Below are positions 21,590-33,129 of a DNA stretch of 64,000 nt, one piece after another (position 1 is the stretch's first letter; each line of letters begins with the position of its first letter). The notes beneath the pieces were generated by a model that saw only the letters and a list, made by a program, of their open reading frames with translations, was not told where the DNA came from and did no database searches. The position numbers and the translations under genes were made by a program. The stretch lies in NCBI GenBank assembly GCA_028751875.1, contig CM054155.1, positions 8,541,090-8,605,089 on the forward strand, in the 5' to 3' direction. Source of the DNA: Rapana venosa (Eukaryota; Mollusca; Gastropoda; Neogastropoda; Muricidae).

Positions 21590-21795
21590 CCCGATGTGTT
21601 TGTGTTAAACCCACACGTTTGTTTTACCTTGTGCTCCCGTCAAAACCCTTTTGGGTTTTTTTTTAGAGTAGGCCTTTGTGTGTGGGGGAATTTTTTTTTT
21701 TTTTGGGGTGCAAATTAGGGAAACCCTCATGCAGACGGGGATGGATTTTAAAAAATTACCCAGGTTTTTTCCGTTTTTCCCTAAAAAAAAGTAAC
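21590..21795 (+). mobile_element. SINE-II fragment (noisy)
   Basis: Contains agagtaggcctttgtgtg, then gcagacggggatgga and ttacccaggttttttcc in the order of the SINE-II 3' half. Confidence 0.65.
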
Positions 21796-22689
21796 GCATT
21801 TTAAAATTTAATTAACACAACGACGCGCGACACAAAACAAGTAGCAACGCACATAAATTTAAAAAATAAAGAGAGAGAAAGGAGAACCCCTAAAACTCAA
21901 ACCTCTAAAATTTGTTTAATGTAATGGGCCTTTGGCCACAATACAATTGGGGGGCCCAAAATTTTTGGGAGATAAAAATTTGAAGATGAAAAAAATTCAC
22001 ATATTTTTGGGTAAGATTTTGGGAAAGTTTCCCTGGAGTGCATCAAAATGTATACTCTTGCTAAGCATTTTTTTCCAACATCTCCCAAAAAAAAGACTGT
22101 CGTATGCCAAAAATCAAAAAAAAACACAGTTTAAAAAAAAAAAAACCCAGTTCCCCAAAACCATTCCAGGGTCCCCAAAAAAAGACAATAGCCCTTTAAA
22201 AAAAGTTTTGTTTGAAGCTATACCTGATTTTTTTTAACCCCTTTCCCTAAAAAAATCAAACATAAAGCACATCAAAAAAATTAACTTTTGGGAAATAAAT
22301 TAATGTCATTAGGTTTTCTTGCATTTTCTAATGGGTTACAATACCCCAAAATTTATTGCATTTAAAAACATTCACCACTCAAAAAAACTGTTTACATCAA
22401 TACAACCATGTCGCTCTAGGTACTGCAAGTTAACCAATGTTGTATGGGGAAAAACAAAACAAAAAAAAAAAAAAAAACCCACAACAAAACCTCACACCCT
22501 GTGTCTTTAAATTTTTAAAGTACTTTTACGTCATAAAAAAAAGGAAAATTGGGTTTTTAATAAAAAACATTGCAAAATACCCTTTCGGGAAAAAATTTTC
22601 CCACTCATACTTTGTCCTCTCAACCATAAAATTTTTGAAAATTTTCATCCGACTTTTTTTCCCCCTTGCGGACCCTTCCTAAAATCCCC

Positions 22690-22815
22690 TTCATACACCC
22701 CAACCCCCGCACGCACGCGCGAACACACACACGCACGCTTTTTTGGGCTGAGGGGGGGGAGAAAAAGGAGGGGTGAGAGAGAGACAGACAGACGGGACAG
22801 ACAAAACAGCAGGAG
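22690..22815. repeat. (CA)n/(GAGA)n/(GACA)n microsatellites
   Basis: Short CA/CG tract at 22700-22738 followed by gagaga and gacagaca. Confidence 0.75.
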
Positions 22816-22855
22816 ACAGACGAACCTGAATGCACGCATTTGTTATGTATGTTTT

Positions 22856-23760
22856 TCAAGTCAAAAAGTAAAGTCAAGTCAAGTTAAAATTAATGATTTT
22901 TAGAGGGAAAAAAGTTTTAAGTTTTTTCCGACTTTTTTTTCCCCTGCCCTCCCCAAAAAAAGAAAATCAAGAAAAATTGACAAATTAAAAGCAATCAAAA
23001 TGCAATGTTCACACATGTTAAAGGGGAAAAAAATTGTGGAAAATTTATTATATTTTATATATATATAAAACCCGGGGGGGCTAAAAAAAACAAGATAAAA
23101 AAAAAACCAAGCATTAAAAATTAAGTTTAAAGTTTTCAACAAATAAAGGCAATACAAACCCCCAAAGACAGGAATAAAAAGGTACCCAGATGTAAGTTTA
23201 ACCTTGAATATAAAAGTGGATTTTACAATTTGTCCATCAGATGTTTCTTCAAAATTTTTTTTAAAACGTTAATTTCGAGAAAAGCGGATTTTAAAGATTT
23301 TTCCCCACACTGTTTTTTCCGGGAATAAGAAAGGCTTGTTTTATAGAGATTGTTAGGGGGCCTGGGAAAAAGAAAAATTATGAGTAGGCTTTTTTTTTAT
23401 TAACGGAAAAATTTTTCACAATTTTCTTTGGGGTTTTTCCCTTTTAATATTTTTACTTAATGGACCTTGTTAAAAATGAGACTGTTTTTTGGTGTAAGAA
23501 TTTTAAAACTTTTTGAAGTCTTTTGTTGATCAATGTATTAGGATTCAATGGGAAATTTAGTTTGATAGCTCTTTTATTTTAGGTGGCTTATATGCTTTAG
23601 GTTTTTTTTTCAGGGGCATACCCCAAAAGGCTGAAACTAATTTAGGGAGATAGAAATTGTGCTTTGAAAGAATATTTTTCGGGTTTGGGTGGGTTTTAGG
23701 AAATGTTTGATTTTTCTAAGTTGATTTTATTTTTTACCGAGATTCGTTTTTTTTTTATTA
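22856..23760 (-). mobile_element. Probable LINE 3' end with (caagt)n tail (noisy)
   Basis: Starts with caagtcaaaaagtaaagtc and aagtcaagttaaaatt, a tail like that of the Rex1-like element at 16400. Further in, aagaaaggcttgttttatag and nearby bases resemble the C-terminal coding end of the Jockey/CR1-like LINE at 40.3 kb. Corruption prevents firm assignment. Confidence 0.45.
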
Positions 23761-23817
23761 TTATCTTTTTTTTTTTTATTTTTTTTTTTTACCCAAGGAA
23801 AAATTGGAAAAAGTTTT

Positions 23818-24127
23818 TATGTGCTTTTTAACCCCGGTCCCGTGGGGTATGCGGGTTTTGAAAATTCTTTTATCTGCTCCTACCGGCACACAATGGCCTA
23901 CTTTGGGAAAAACGGAACGGGGATTTAACGGGGTGGCAAGATGTTCTGCGTCCCGTTCGCACCCCCGGGACCTGGGTTTTAAATTGTCTAAAACCGAAGG
24001 ACTTTTTGGGAAAAGGGGTTTCTGCAGTGATGTTAACCCCAGGGTAAATACCCCTTGAACGGGAATCAAACCCGGGTCGTAAAATTGCGAGCGCAATTTT
24101 TAAACCAAATAGGCTATCCTTTCCCAT
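23818..24127 (-). mobile_element. SINE-II copy with tRNA head (noisy)
   Basis: The minus strand starts near 24127 with aggatagcctatttggttt (A-box region) and has gggtttgattcccgttc (B-box region) near 24055-24075. The ccctggggttaacatc segment, the core and the tail follow. The same architecture is clean at 63505-63856. Confidence 0.75.
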
Positions 24128-24129
24128 TT

Positions 24130-24430
24130 TTATGTATTTGTTTATGTATGTTTTGTATGTATTTTGTGTGTTTTTTATGTAGGGTTATGTTTATGTATGT
24201 AGTATGTTTTTGTGGTGTATGTATTTATGTATGTATATTGGGTTTGGGTTAGTAGGGTTTGTATTTGTATGTATGTATTTTATTTTTTTATGAAATGTAT
24301 GTATGTATGCGTGTATGTATGTTGTATGTATGTATATGTTTTATTTTATGTATGTATGTGTGTTTGTATGTTTAGGGATGTATGTATGTATGTATGTATG
24401 TAGTATGTATGTTTATTTTATGTATGATGG
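24130..24430. repeat. (GTAT)n microsatellite
   Basis: tgtatgtatgtatgtttatg type repeat with insertions. Tyr/Cys/Met-rich ORFs here are spurious. Confidence 0.9.
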
Positions 24431-24489
24431 CTTGCAAAAAAAAGGGAACAAGCAGAAACAAAGAAGGAGGTAAAGGAAGGAAAGGGCCC

Positions 24490-24745
24490 CAAAAACCTTT
24501 TAAAAGGTGTGGGGGGAGCGGGGCCCCGTCGGGAAACCTCACTTCTTGGGCCAGCATATTGGGGGCGGGGCCCTTTCCCCCTCCTCGTGCTTTATTCCCC
24601 TGCCCCAAAAGGGAGGGCAGGTCCCCATTTACAGCGGGGTTGAATGGGGAAAACTGTACTAAACCCAAGGGGCGCGCAAACGGTACCCACCCAATGGTAA
24701 CAGCTCGCCGTGTTTAAAACTTGGGGGGGGGGAAAAAGCAAATTT
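24490..24745 (-). mobile_element. 5S-like SINE (noisy copy)
   Basis: Contains ccagcatattgggggcgggg and catttacagcggggttgaat, then acccacccaatggtaacag, in the same order as the clean 5S-like SINEs. Base errors blur the promoter boxes. Confidence 0.65.
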
Positions 24746-25449
24746 GCTCGCCCATGAGCTTCCCCCCCCAAAAAAGGGGGGGGGGGAAAAGAAGGAAGCC
24801 CTTTGCAACATTTTCCCAAAAAGGGTTTGGGGTTTGCTGTTAGTTTTTTGTCCCAAACAACCCTTTCCCGGGTGTCCAGGGGGCCAAAACAGTCTGTTCC
24901 TTCATAGCCCCCTGAATGCCCAAAAAACTGATGAGGGCTAGTCCCATTTTTGCAAAAAACGTGCCAAAAAAGGAATGATTGCAATTGTAAACAATGTAAT
25001 GATATTTGGATAGGAAAGTACACAACTTTTAACATATTCCAAAAAATAGGAACGATTAAGTGTCGGGGACAACCTTTTTTTTTAAAAAATTATATGAATC
25101 TAAATTTGAATTTTTTAAAATTTTTTTAAAAAGTATGTTAAAATTTGGGCTTGTGACAAATTGTTTTAAAAAATTTCGAAAGTTTCTGAATTTCAAAAAT
25201 TTATAATGAAACATCATTAAAAAGCCAAAAAAAAAACAGGAAAAAATGGAAAATTGCGGATAGTTCTAATTTTGGGGGTTGGGATTCATTACATGCCAAT
25301 TAAATTTTCTCTCTGCCTTTTTTTCCCCGTGGAGTTTCTGGGCCTATCAAATAAATAGCATCCCCCATTTGGAAATTTTGTGCTAAAAATTGGGCCTCCT
25401 TTTTAATCATTCTTTGTTTTCCCTTTTTCCTTTTCCCTTTTGTCCCTCC

Positions 25450-27725
25450 TTGTTTGTTTTTAATTATAATATAAATAAAAAAAATAAATAAATAATAAAA
25501 AAATGGATTTTTTTTAGCGTGAATTTTGTAAAAAACAAAATAAACGCTTGCATCAAATCATTAAAGCATGCAAAATCTCCTTAAACATAATTTAAAAAAC
25601 ATTTTTCAAATCCCTCGTCGAGATGTACACGCGCGTGCGGCCGTGCCCCCACACAAAACACACAAAAACCCCCCCAAAAACACAAAAACAAAAACACACT
25701 CGCGAAAAACCCCTTTCGAGGTGAAAGGGTTGTTGAAGATTTGGGACCGATATGAGGGGAAAAAAGTTCAGGGAGGAAATAGTGTGTTTTTTAGCTGGAT
25801 TTGAAGGTATAGGTGAAGGGTTTTGGCGAAAAGGAAAGGGGGAGGTTATTCCAGGTGGGATGGACCAGAAAAAAAAGAAAAGCGCGGCCAAAAGTGGTTT
25901 GTTCGAAAAAACAAAGTTTTGCGGCTTAACGAAGGGGAAAGGGATGGAGTGTACGTGAAGGCGTTACAAAATTGGGTGCAGATTTGTTTGGGGACATTTT
26001 AAACAGGTATTTAACTATCCCAGTCTTTTTTAAAAAAGGGGAGCCAGTGAAAAGGGTCGGGAGAAGAGGAGTGATATGGGTTTAGATTTTTTCTTTTTTA
26101 GGAAACCCGTCGGCTTTCAAGTTTTGTTTCGTTTAAAAGGGATTTGATGGAAGGGTGCTGGTAGGGCCAACCAAAACAGAATTACAGAAATTTTAAAGTT
26201 TAAAAAGGGGAAAATGTGCCAAACTTGGAAAGTTGCATCAGTGGGGCCCGATACTTGGGGAATTCCCCGCTTATGCGCCGTATTAAAAGTAGCAAGACTG
26301 GAGGTTGGGTGATAATTTTTTTTTATTTGGGTGTTTTTGTCAAGAACTTTTCCTAAGTACATCACAGAAATTTGCACAAAGGAAAAAACCCTATTGCGAA
26401 TTCTGTTGAAATATTTGTGATGAGGATTTGTTTATGTTTGGGCCCTTTTGAGCATGGTTCCCTTTTATCGGGATTAAGTTGTAACTTGTTTTTTGGGCAT
26501 CCAGTTTTGAAAAGTCTTTTAAGGCAGTAGGAAATATTTGTAGAAGGGGGAAGGCAAGTTTTCAACCCCGTATCACTGCCTGAAAACTAAATTCAAACGG
26601 ATAGAAATTATTTTTAATATGTGGTTATTTTATTATATGTGAAAGTGGAAACGTGTAGGAGTAAAGAGAACAGGGGCCCCGGACTGATCCTGCGGGGGGG
26701 CTCCCATTCCCAAATTTTATAGGGTTTTTATTGAATTTTGTTTTTTTCCCCTAAAAAAAATTTTTTGGAAACGGTCTGTGAGGTAAAGGTGAGGGCTGTG
26801 CCTTTTAAAACCAAAGTATTTTGGAGGCGAGAAAGAAAAAATTTATTTATTTGGGATCAAAGGCTGGAAAATCAAGAAAAGTGAGGAGGGAGATTTTTCC
26901 TGCCTCAAAGCAAGTTTGAAATGGGATTCCAAAGTGTGGACTTGGGTGGTTTCGGTGCTGTGGTTGGGGGGATAGGAGATTGAAAAAGGGGGGGAAAGGG
27001 GATCATTGAAATAAGGTGAGGGTTTAGCTGTTTGAGAACAAAATTTTTTTTAGTACTTTTGAGAAAAAGGGTAAAATTTTGAGACAGGTCTTTTGAAATT
27101 TTTCAGAAAGTTGAGATCAAGGTCGTGCGTTTTTCGTGAGGAGGCTATTTCTGTTTTAAAGGGATGGAAAATTTTCTGACGCAAGAGAGAGTTTACTTTT
27201 TTTGTGGGGGAAAAGGTACAAGTTGTTGAAGGAAATTTTGAAAAACAGGAGCGGGATGTGTTAAGGGCGCCTGAATTTATAGTAATTCCTTCGATTTTCA
27301 TGATTTCTTTTTTTATTGTGGGATGGAAGGAAAAAAGAGGGTTTCCCGTGAACTGGGGAAAATTTTAGGAGACACAGGTGGAAATTTAGTTTGATCCCCT
27401 TTGGGGTTAAAAGGGTTTTTGGATTTGTTTTTGGGAAAAGGAGAAAGGTTTTTGGAATTCCACCCCGGGTTAGGCCGGTTTTTTTTGCAATTCCAAGGGT
27501 TTGGGATAAGGGAAAAAAGGGAAATTTTTTTGGATGAAGACAAAACCTTTTTGGGGGGGGTAGTAGTTTTGTTTTTTGAAATGGATTAGAGGTTTTGATT
27601 TGGTTTTTTGTTTTTTTGAGAAAGGAAAAAGCTGGTTTTTGATTTCCCGGGTTTTTTTTTTTTTTTTTTTTTTTGGGTTTTTTTTTTTTTTTTGTTCCCA
27701 AAAGCCTTTAAAATTCCCGGTTTCC
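25450..27725 (-). mobile_element. L2/CR1-like LINE (noisy)
   Basis: The 3' end lies near 25450-25560 (gcttgcatcaaatcatt is the reverse of the L2 tail) and a (CA)n tract at 25640-25700. The RT C-terminal region lies at about 25720-26000, and more upstream RT at 26400-27400. From about 26760 it parallels the clean L2 remnant at 31612-32640 base for base, apart from homopolymer and indel noise. Confidence 0.75.
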
Positions 27726-28585
27726 TCCTTTTCCGAAGTCAATGGGCCCAAAGGGGTGAGGGAAAGTGGTTTGGGGGGTGTATAACGTTTCGGAAATTTT
27801 CTATATCAAGACAACACGGGTGTGTAAAAGTTGGAAAAAGGGGAAAAATAAATTTTTAAGGATTAAACCAAAATTTTTTTCCGCCTTTTTTACATTCCCT
27901 GGCAAGAAAAACCAAAAAAAAAAGGGGTTTTTCCTTTTTGAAGGGAAGAACTTGAAGGGTTTGGGGGAAAAAAGCGGTAGACAAAACGCAAAAAAAGGGT
28001 TAGGGTTCCAAATTAATTTTTTGGATTCCAAAATTTGGCCCCTTAAACCCAAACATGGAAAGCAAAATTAATCCCCATTTGGTTAAAGAAAATTAAAGGA
28101 GAAATAAAAATTCAGGGACAAAAACCAAATTGTTCAAATTTAAAAAACTTCATGAACTTTTCCGAAAAGCTAAAATCTTTTAATTTGCCCCAAAAGCCCC
28201 TGGGAACAAAAAATTGGGCCCGGGGGATTTTTTCCCCGGGGGGGTTTGGGCTTTGCTTTAGTACAGTTTTGGAAATTTTTTTTTTCAGGTTTTTTTCCTT
28301 TAATTTTTTCTCTGCAGCAGGGGGGAGATCAGTTTGCCTGGGGGCAAAGGGCAGTGGTGGGAAAAAAAGCCCGCTCTTTAAGGGGGGGTGGAGAATTGGG
28401 GGCTCTTTATTGTGCAGTGTGGGGAAAAAAGGCCCGCTTTAAATTGTGCAGTGTGGAAAATTTGGGAGCTTTAAAATTGTGGGTGTGGAAATAAAAAGCT
28501 CATAATTTTCGGAGTGTGGAGATAGGAAATTTATTTGTGGGGTCCATGTCTTTAATGTGGGGAAAATTTAATTTAAAACTGCTCG

Positions 28586-28620
<35 letters not shown>

Positions 28621-29136
28621 ACAGTTTCCCCTGCACACCCGCTTTTCCCCATTCCTTTTCCTTTAAGGTGGGGACGGAGGCCCGGACAAAGACCAGTTGG
28701 GCCCGGGGTTTATGTTACCCAAAAACTTGTACTATTTGTATGCCCAAAGCCAAAAAGCTGCCCGAATTTTTTCAAAGTACAATTGGAAAATTTTTCCTTT
28801 GGGGATAATGTTAATTATTATTTCAACCTTACATTGTTTAGCCCGGGGTGCTTTCGCCAAATATGCCCCTATAGGGGAAAGGGCCCTTTTTTATCCCCGT
28901 GTCCTGATTGAAGATTACATTGTCGCAAAAAACTGGAACCAGCTGTTGGGGTTTGCCCACCCGGGGTTTTCCCGGGCAGCGAAACACACATTTTCAACCG
29001 ACTGAACCCCCTTGTATGAAGAACAAAACCCCCAAAGTTGTGGAAGTTTTTAAAGGTCTTTGGAGCCAGTCTGCTGGGGCTGGCCCAAACCCCCAAAAGA
29101 ATCTGAAAGAGGGGGATGAGTACTGTTGGGGTGCTT

Positions 29137-29169
<33 letters not shown>

Positions 29170-31610
29170 TTTTTTCCCCCAACCCCCCCCCTTTTCCCCC
29201 CCCCCCCCCTTTTTTTTTTCCCCCCCCCCCCCCCCCCCCCTTTTTTTTTTCTTTTTTTTTCCCCCCCCCCCCTTCCGGATTGTGAAGGAAAACAAAAAGT
29301 TAATCAATTTTGTTTTCCCTTTTTTCTTGGCAATCCTGGTTTCCCTTTTTGGGGGGGGGGGGGTTTCAATTGTTTAGATATTCTTTGCAATTTTTTTAAT
29401 TTTTTTGAAATTTTCTTTTCCCCTTTTTAAAAGGAAAATTTTAAATTTTCTTAAACACCAAAATTTTCTTTTTTTCCAATTTTTTTCTGTTGGGAATTTT
29501 CCCACCGGCATTTTCCCAAATTTAATTTTTTTTTTGAACAAGGGAAATTTTTAAAATTGTGTTTTTTTTCTGAAAATTTTTCTTTGTAAGGGGGGGGAAG
29601 GCTTCTTTTTTTTTCTTATTGGGTTTTTTCCCGCAGAAAAAGCTTAGGTTTGTTCTCTAAGGAACGGGTTTTTTGGGGAAGAATGGTAATTAAAGGGGGA
29701 GATTTTATAGTTTTTGAAATGGACATGGGAATGCTGGTGTAACAAAAAAACTGAGCAGAGGGGCATTTACAGCTTGGTTTTTTTCCAAACCTCTTTCTGC
29801 CCCTTTTTTCTCTGGTCCAAAGCTTTTAAAAAACCCCTTTTTAATCTGTGGCCGGAAATACATGTCGAAATTGATACCCCAGCTGTTTTTTTTGTTTCTT
29901 TTTTCCCAAAAAAATTAAAGGGGCGACCCCAAAGGACAAAAAGAGGGGAAAAAATTTTTAAAACCCGCTTGTTGGAACGAGGGCCCGGGTTGTTTTTCAT
30001 ATTTTAACCCTTTTTGCTCTTCCTTTTGTTTTTTCATTTTTCACCCTTTTAAAAGGCAACCCTTTTTGGGGGACCCGGACAACCCTTTTCAGTTGCTTTA
30101 CTACTTTGGGGTATAAATCAGCAGTCTTTCTCCGTAAAACACACAGACCTTTCCCAGTCAGTCCTTTATCTGGGCCCAAAAAAAAAGCAACAGTTATGAG
30201 GAACAATTTTGTGGGAAAAAAGTTTTAAACCCAAAATTTCAACCAAAACTAAATTTAGATCAGTAATTTTGTTGAGCAGGGAAAAAAAAAAACAAAATAC
30301 CACCCCACCTTTTGAATTTAAAATTCACTTTAAAACGTTGAAAAACCCTTTTATTCAGAAAGTAAAATAAACCAGTTTGGGAAAAAAGCACTAGGAGACA
30401 TTTGGATTCAAAAAATTTTGATAACTGTACACACCCGTCAGAACAGGAAAAATACGGAAAAAGAAACAGAGGGAAAGAAAGTTTAGAGGGTTGGGCATTT
30501 TACGTAAAAAAATTTTTTTTTTTTAAAGAAGGGCTTTTGGGAGATAAGATTTTTATTTAAAAACACACAATAACACAAAATACTTTAGAGGGGGGGCACC
30601 AGATCTACTTTCCCAAAACAGGGAAACCCGATTATTTTTCCCCTTTTCGGATCAAGGGGTTTTTATAACAGAAAGGGGAAAAGGCCCCAATTTTTATTAC
30701 ATCCCCTTCCCAATTTCCCATGGCAGATTTTCCCCTGCCTGTCCTATTCCGTGGGTTTTGTGGGCAAATAAAACCTTGGCTTTGTTTATGAAAAAATTTA
30801 AAAAACTTTTTAAGTTAAAACAACACCCTTTTAATCGAGCGGGTTTTGACAAAAAGGTTTTCCATACAAAAATTACTACCCCTTTGTATTGTGTAGGAAC
30901 TGGCCCGCATTGGACTGTTTTTTTGTGTTATCTGGTTTTTAGTTCATCAGTGATGTAAAAACCAATCGTCATAAAAACAAAACAAGCAGGTACTTAATGT
31001 GTGTAAAAAATTTCAAAAAGATAGTCATTTTTGCTCATCTAAATCAGAAACAGTAAGGCAAGGCATTTTTGCATGGCCCCTTTTTGGGTCAAAAATTTGG
31101 GGGGAGCCTTTTCCCAAAAAAGGGAGGATGCCCCGGTGTGTAAGGCGGGCCCGCTATTGCAAAAAGGGTCAATCTCAGAGTGGCCCAAAAATTGGGTTTT
31201 TGGGGTTGTTTGTTTTTTTGATTTTCCAACTTCCGACACCTACTTTTTCCAACATTTTTTTTATGTTTTTTGTGACATTTTTTTTCTACCCGTTGCACCC
31301 AAATTTGAAAAATATTGCAATTAGTTCCTTTGGGAAAAAGTAAGGATTTATACACTTTTCCTCATTTAAAACCCAAAGTAAAACCCAAGGGCCCCCGTTT
31401 ATTCAAAAAAGCACCAATAAAGCCATTGGTTTGCTGTTTTTTTCCAGCAGGATAACCCCCTTTTTTTCATACGGGAAATTTTTCTTCCTCTTCCTTGCTC
31501 AGACGAAAATATTGTTGTCTGTTTTGAGCGAAAAAAAGCGTCACGGGGTTTGGTTTTAAATGCCTGTCAAGTCAGGCCCCGTGCTTTCCCATTTTTAAAA
31601 TAAAAGAGAA
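26760..31610. repeat. Noisy duplicate of 31612-36446
   Basis: Landmarks recur in the same order about 4.85 kb later: cggtctgtgagg (26773/31624), gaggcgagaaagaa (26825/31681), ctctgcagcaggggg/ctctgcagcaggaggg (28309/33183), ccagtctgctgggg (29067/33937), gtattgtgtaggaac (30884/35733) and tgcctgtcaagtcaggccc (31560/36400). The first member has long homopolymers and many indels while the second is clean, so this is most likely an assembly duplication and not a genomic one. Confidence 0.85.
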
Positions 31611-31611
31611 T

Positions 31612-32640
31612 TTTTCTGGAATCGGTCTGTGAGGTTAGTAACCAGGTGAGGGCTGTGCCATTAATACCAAACGTATTTTGGAGGCGAGAAAGAAGAATTG
31701 AGTGATCTATGGTATCAAAGGCTGCAGATAAAGTCAAGAAGAGTGAGGAGGGAGATTTTTCCTGCATCAGAAGCAAGTAGAAGTGTATCTAAAGTGTGGA
31801 CTAGGGTTGGTTTCGGTGGCTGTGGTTGAGGGAGGATAGCAATTGAAAAAGGGAGGTAGGGAGATCATTTGAAAAGTAAGGTGGACTGGTTGAGTCTGTT
31901 TGAGAACAATCGTTTTTCTAGGTGACTTTTGAGACAAAGGGAAATTAGAGACAGGTCTATATTCTTCAGGAATGTTGAGATCAAGGTCGTGCGTTTTTTA
32001 GTAGAGAATGACTATTTCTTTTTAAGAGCTGATGGAAAATTTTGAGCAAGAGATGAGTTACTATTTAGTGAATAATAGGTACAAGTTGTTGAGGCATTGT
32101 GAAAAAAGAGCAGGTATGGATCAAGTTCCATCGATTTTATGTCAAATTCCTTCGAATTGTCATGATTCCTTTTTCACTTGTGGGATGGAAGGAAAAGAGA
32201 GGAATGCCAGTGAACTGGGGATCAGGAGACACAGGCTGGAATTGAGTCTGATCATGGATTATGAGTTTGAATTTGTCTATTTGTTTTTGGAAAAGCTGTT
32301 TATTGATTTCGGTTTTTTGACTTCCACCACTGCCGTTCTAGTTGCCGGCGTTTGCGCTTTGCTATCAAGATGTCTTGGGTATACCATGGCGCACAGGGTC
32401 TGTCAGGTAGGAGATGGTCAGTAGGAGGTGCATGCTCATCAAGCAATTGGCGGAGAATAGTGTTCTAGTAATCAGAAAGGTCAGCGTGGTCAGAGGTTTG
32501 TGATAAACGTTCGGAAACTTGGGAAGAGAAGGTATGAATGTCTAAGGCCTTAAGATTGCGGCGAGTAACATATTTCTTCTTTTCTGCCTTTTTGGTCCAT
32601 TCTGCTGCTTTTTTTGTCCAGAAAGACCTATAAGATAACA
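31612..32640 (-). mobile_element. L2/CR1-like LINE, RT and endonuclease-RT linker
   Basis: On the minus strand, from high to low coordinates, it reads VTRRNLKALDIHTF and RQLLDEHAPP (linker after the endonuclease), then the RT N-terminal part. At 31776-31600 it reads SLFLTLSAAFDTIDHSILLS, LQNTFGINGTALTWL and QTDSR (RT block A and following). Frames are broken in several places. It starts abruptly at 31612 at the noisy/clean junction, so the rest of its 3' side is represented only in the noisy copy. Its 5' side stops where the inverted-repeat unit begins. Confidence 0.8.
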
Positions 32641-33129
32641 GTTCTCTCTTAGTCCGAAGTCAGATGCCCTAGGCCTGACTTGTAAGGTGCTTGAGGGTAA
32701 CGTGACGCAATTTTGCTCATATAACAGACAACAATGGCTGCTGCCTGAGCGTTGGAAAACGAAAAATACATTTTACTCAGGATTAAACCAAAGTTTCCGA
32801 CCACTGTACAATTCCCATGGCAGAGCAATGTGGTAGTCTCTCATTGAAGGTAAGAACTTCAGAAGGAGTATAAGATAAAACAGTGCAGGTAGAGGCAAAC
32901 AGCATCAGAGTTAGTTCAAATTAATCACTGTGTCATGTCACTTTTGTCCAGCATAACCAGAACATGGAAAGCTGAGTTCACCCATCCCACTCTTGCTGAA
33001 ATGAAATAACACAGCAGAATCAATCAAAATCAGGCACACCTAGTGTATCAAGTTCATTCACTTCCTGAAGATTGAGACAGCTAAAGTCTTTGCATTGTCC
33101 ACATGCCACTGAACATTGGAGCCCATGTG

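Larger units (their letters stand above)
19391..25440. other. Noisy block with repeat fragments
   Basis: Homopolymers are stretched throughout and ORFs are phenylalanine-, lysine-, glycine- or proline-rich by-products. Recognisable pieces are listed separately (SINE-II at 20312, 21590 and 23818; the 5S-like SINE at 24490; a LINE 3' end at 22856). The remainder, including 19.4-20.3, 21.06-21.59 and 21.8-22.7 kb, shows nothing I can assign. A tail-like stretch at 21895-21960 resembles the start of the noisy LINE at 45.2 kb. Confidence 0.7.

Noticed and set aside
29050..29430. Proline- or glycine-rich ORFs
   Set aside because: Poly-C/poly-T runs in noisy sequence. The matching clean region (about 33.97-34.15 kb) has only one short G run, so these are errors.
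32032..32424. Plus-strand ORF of 130 residues
   Set aside because: It lies antisense over the minus-strand L2 reverse transcriptase and has no features of its own.
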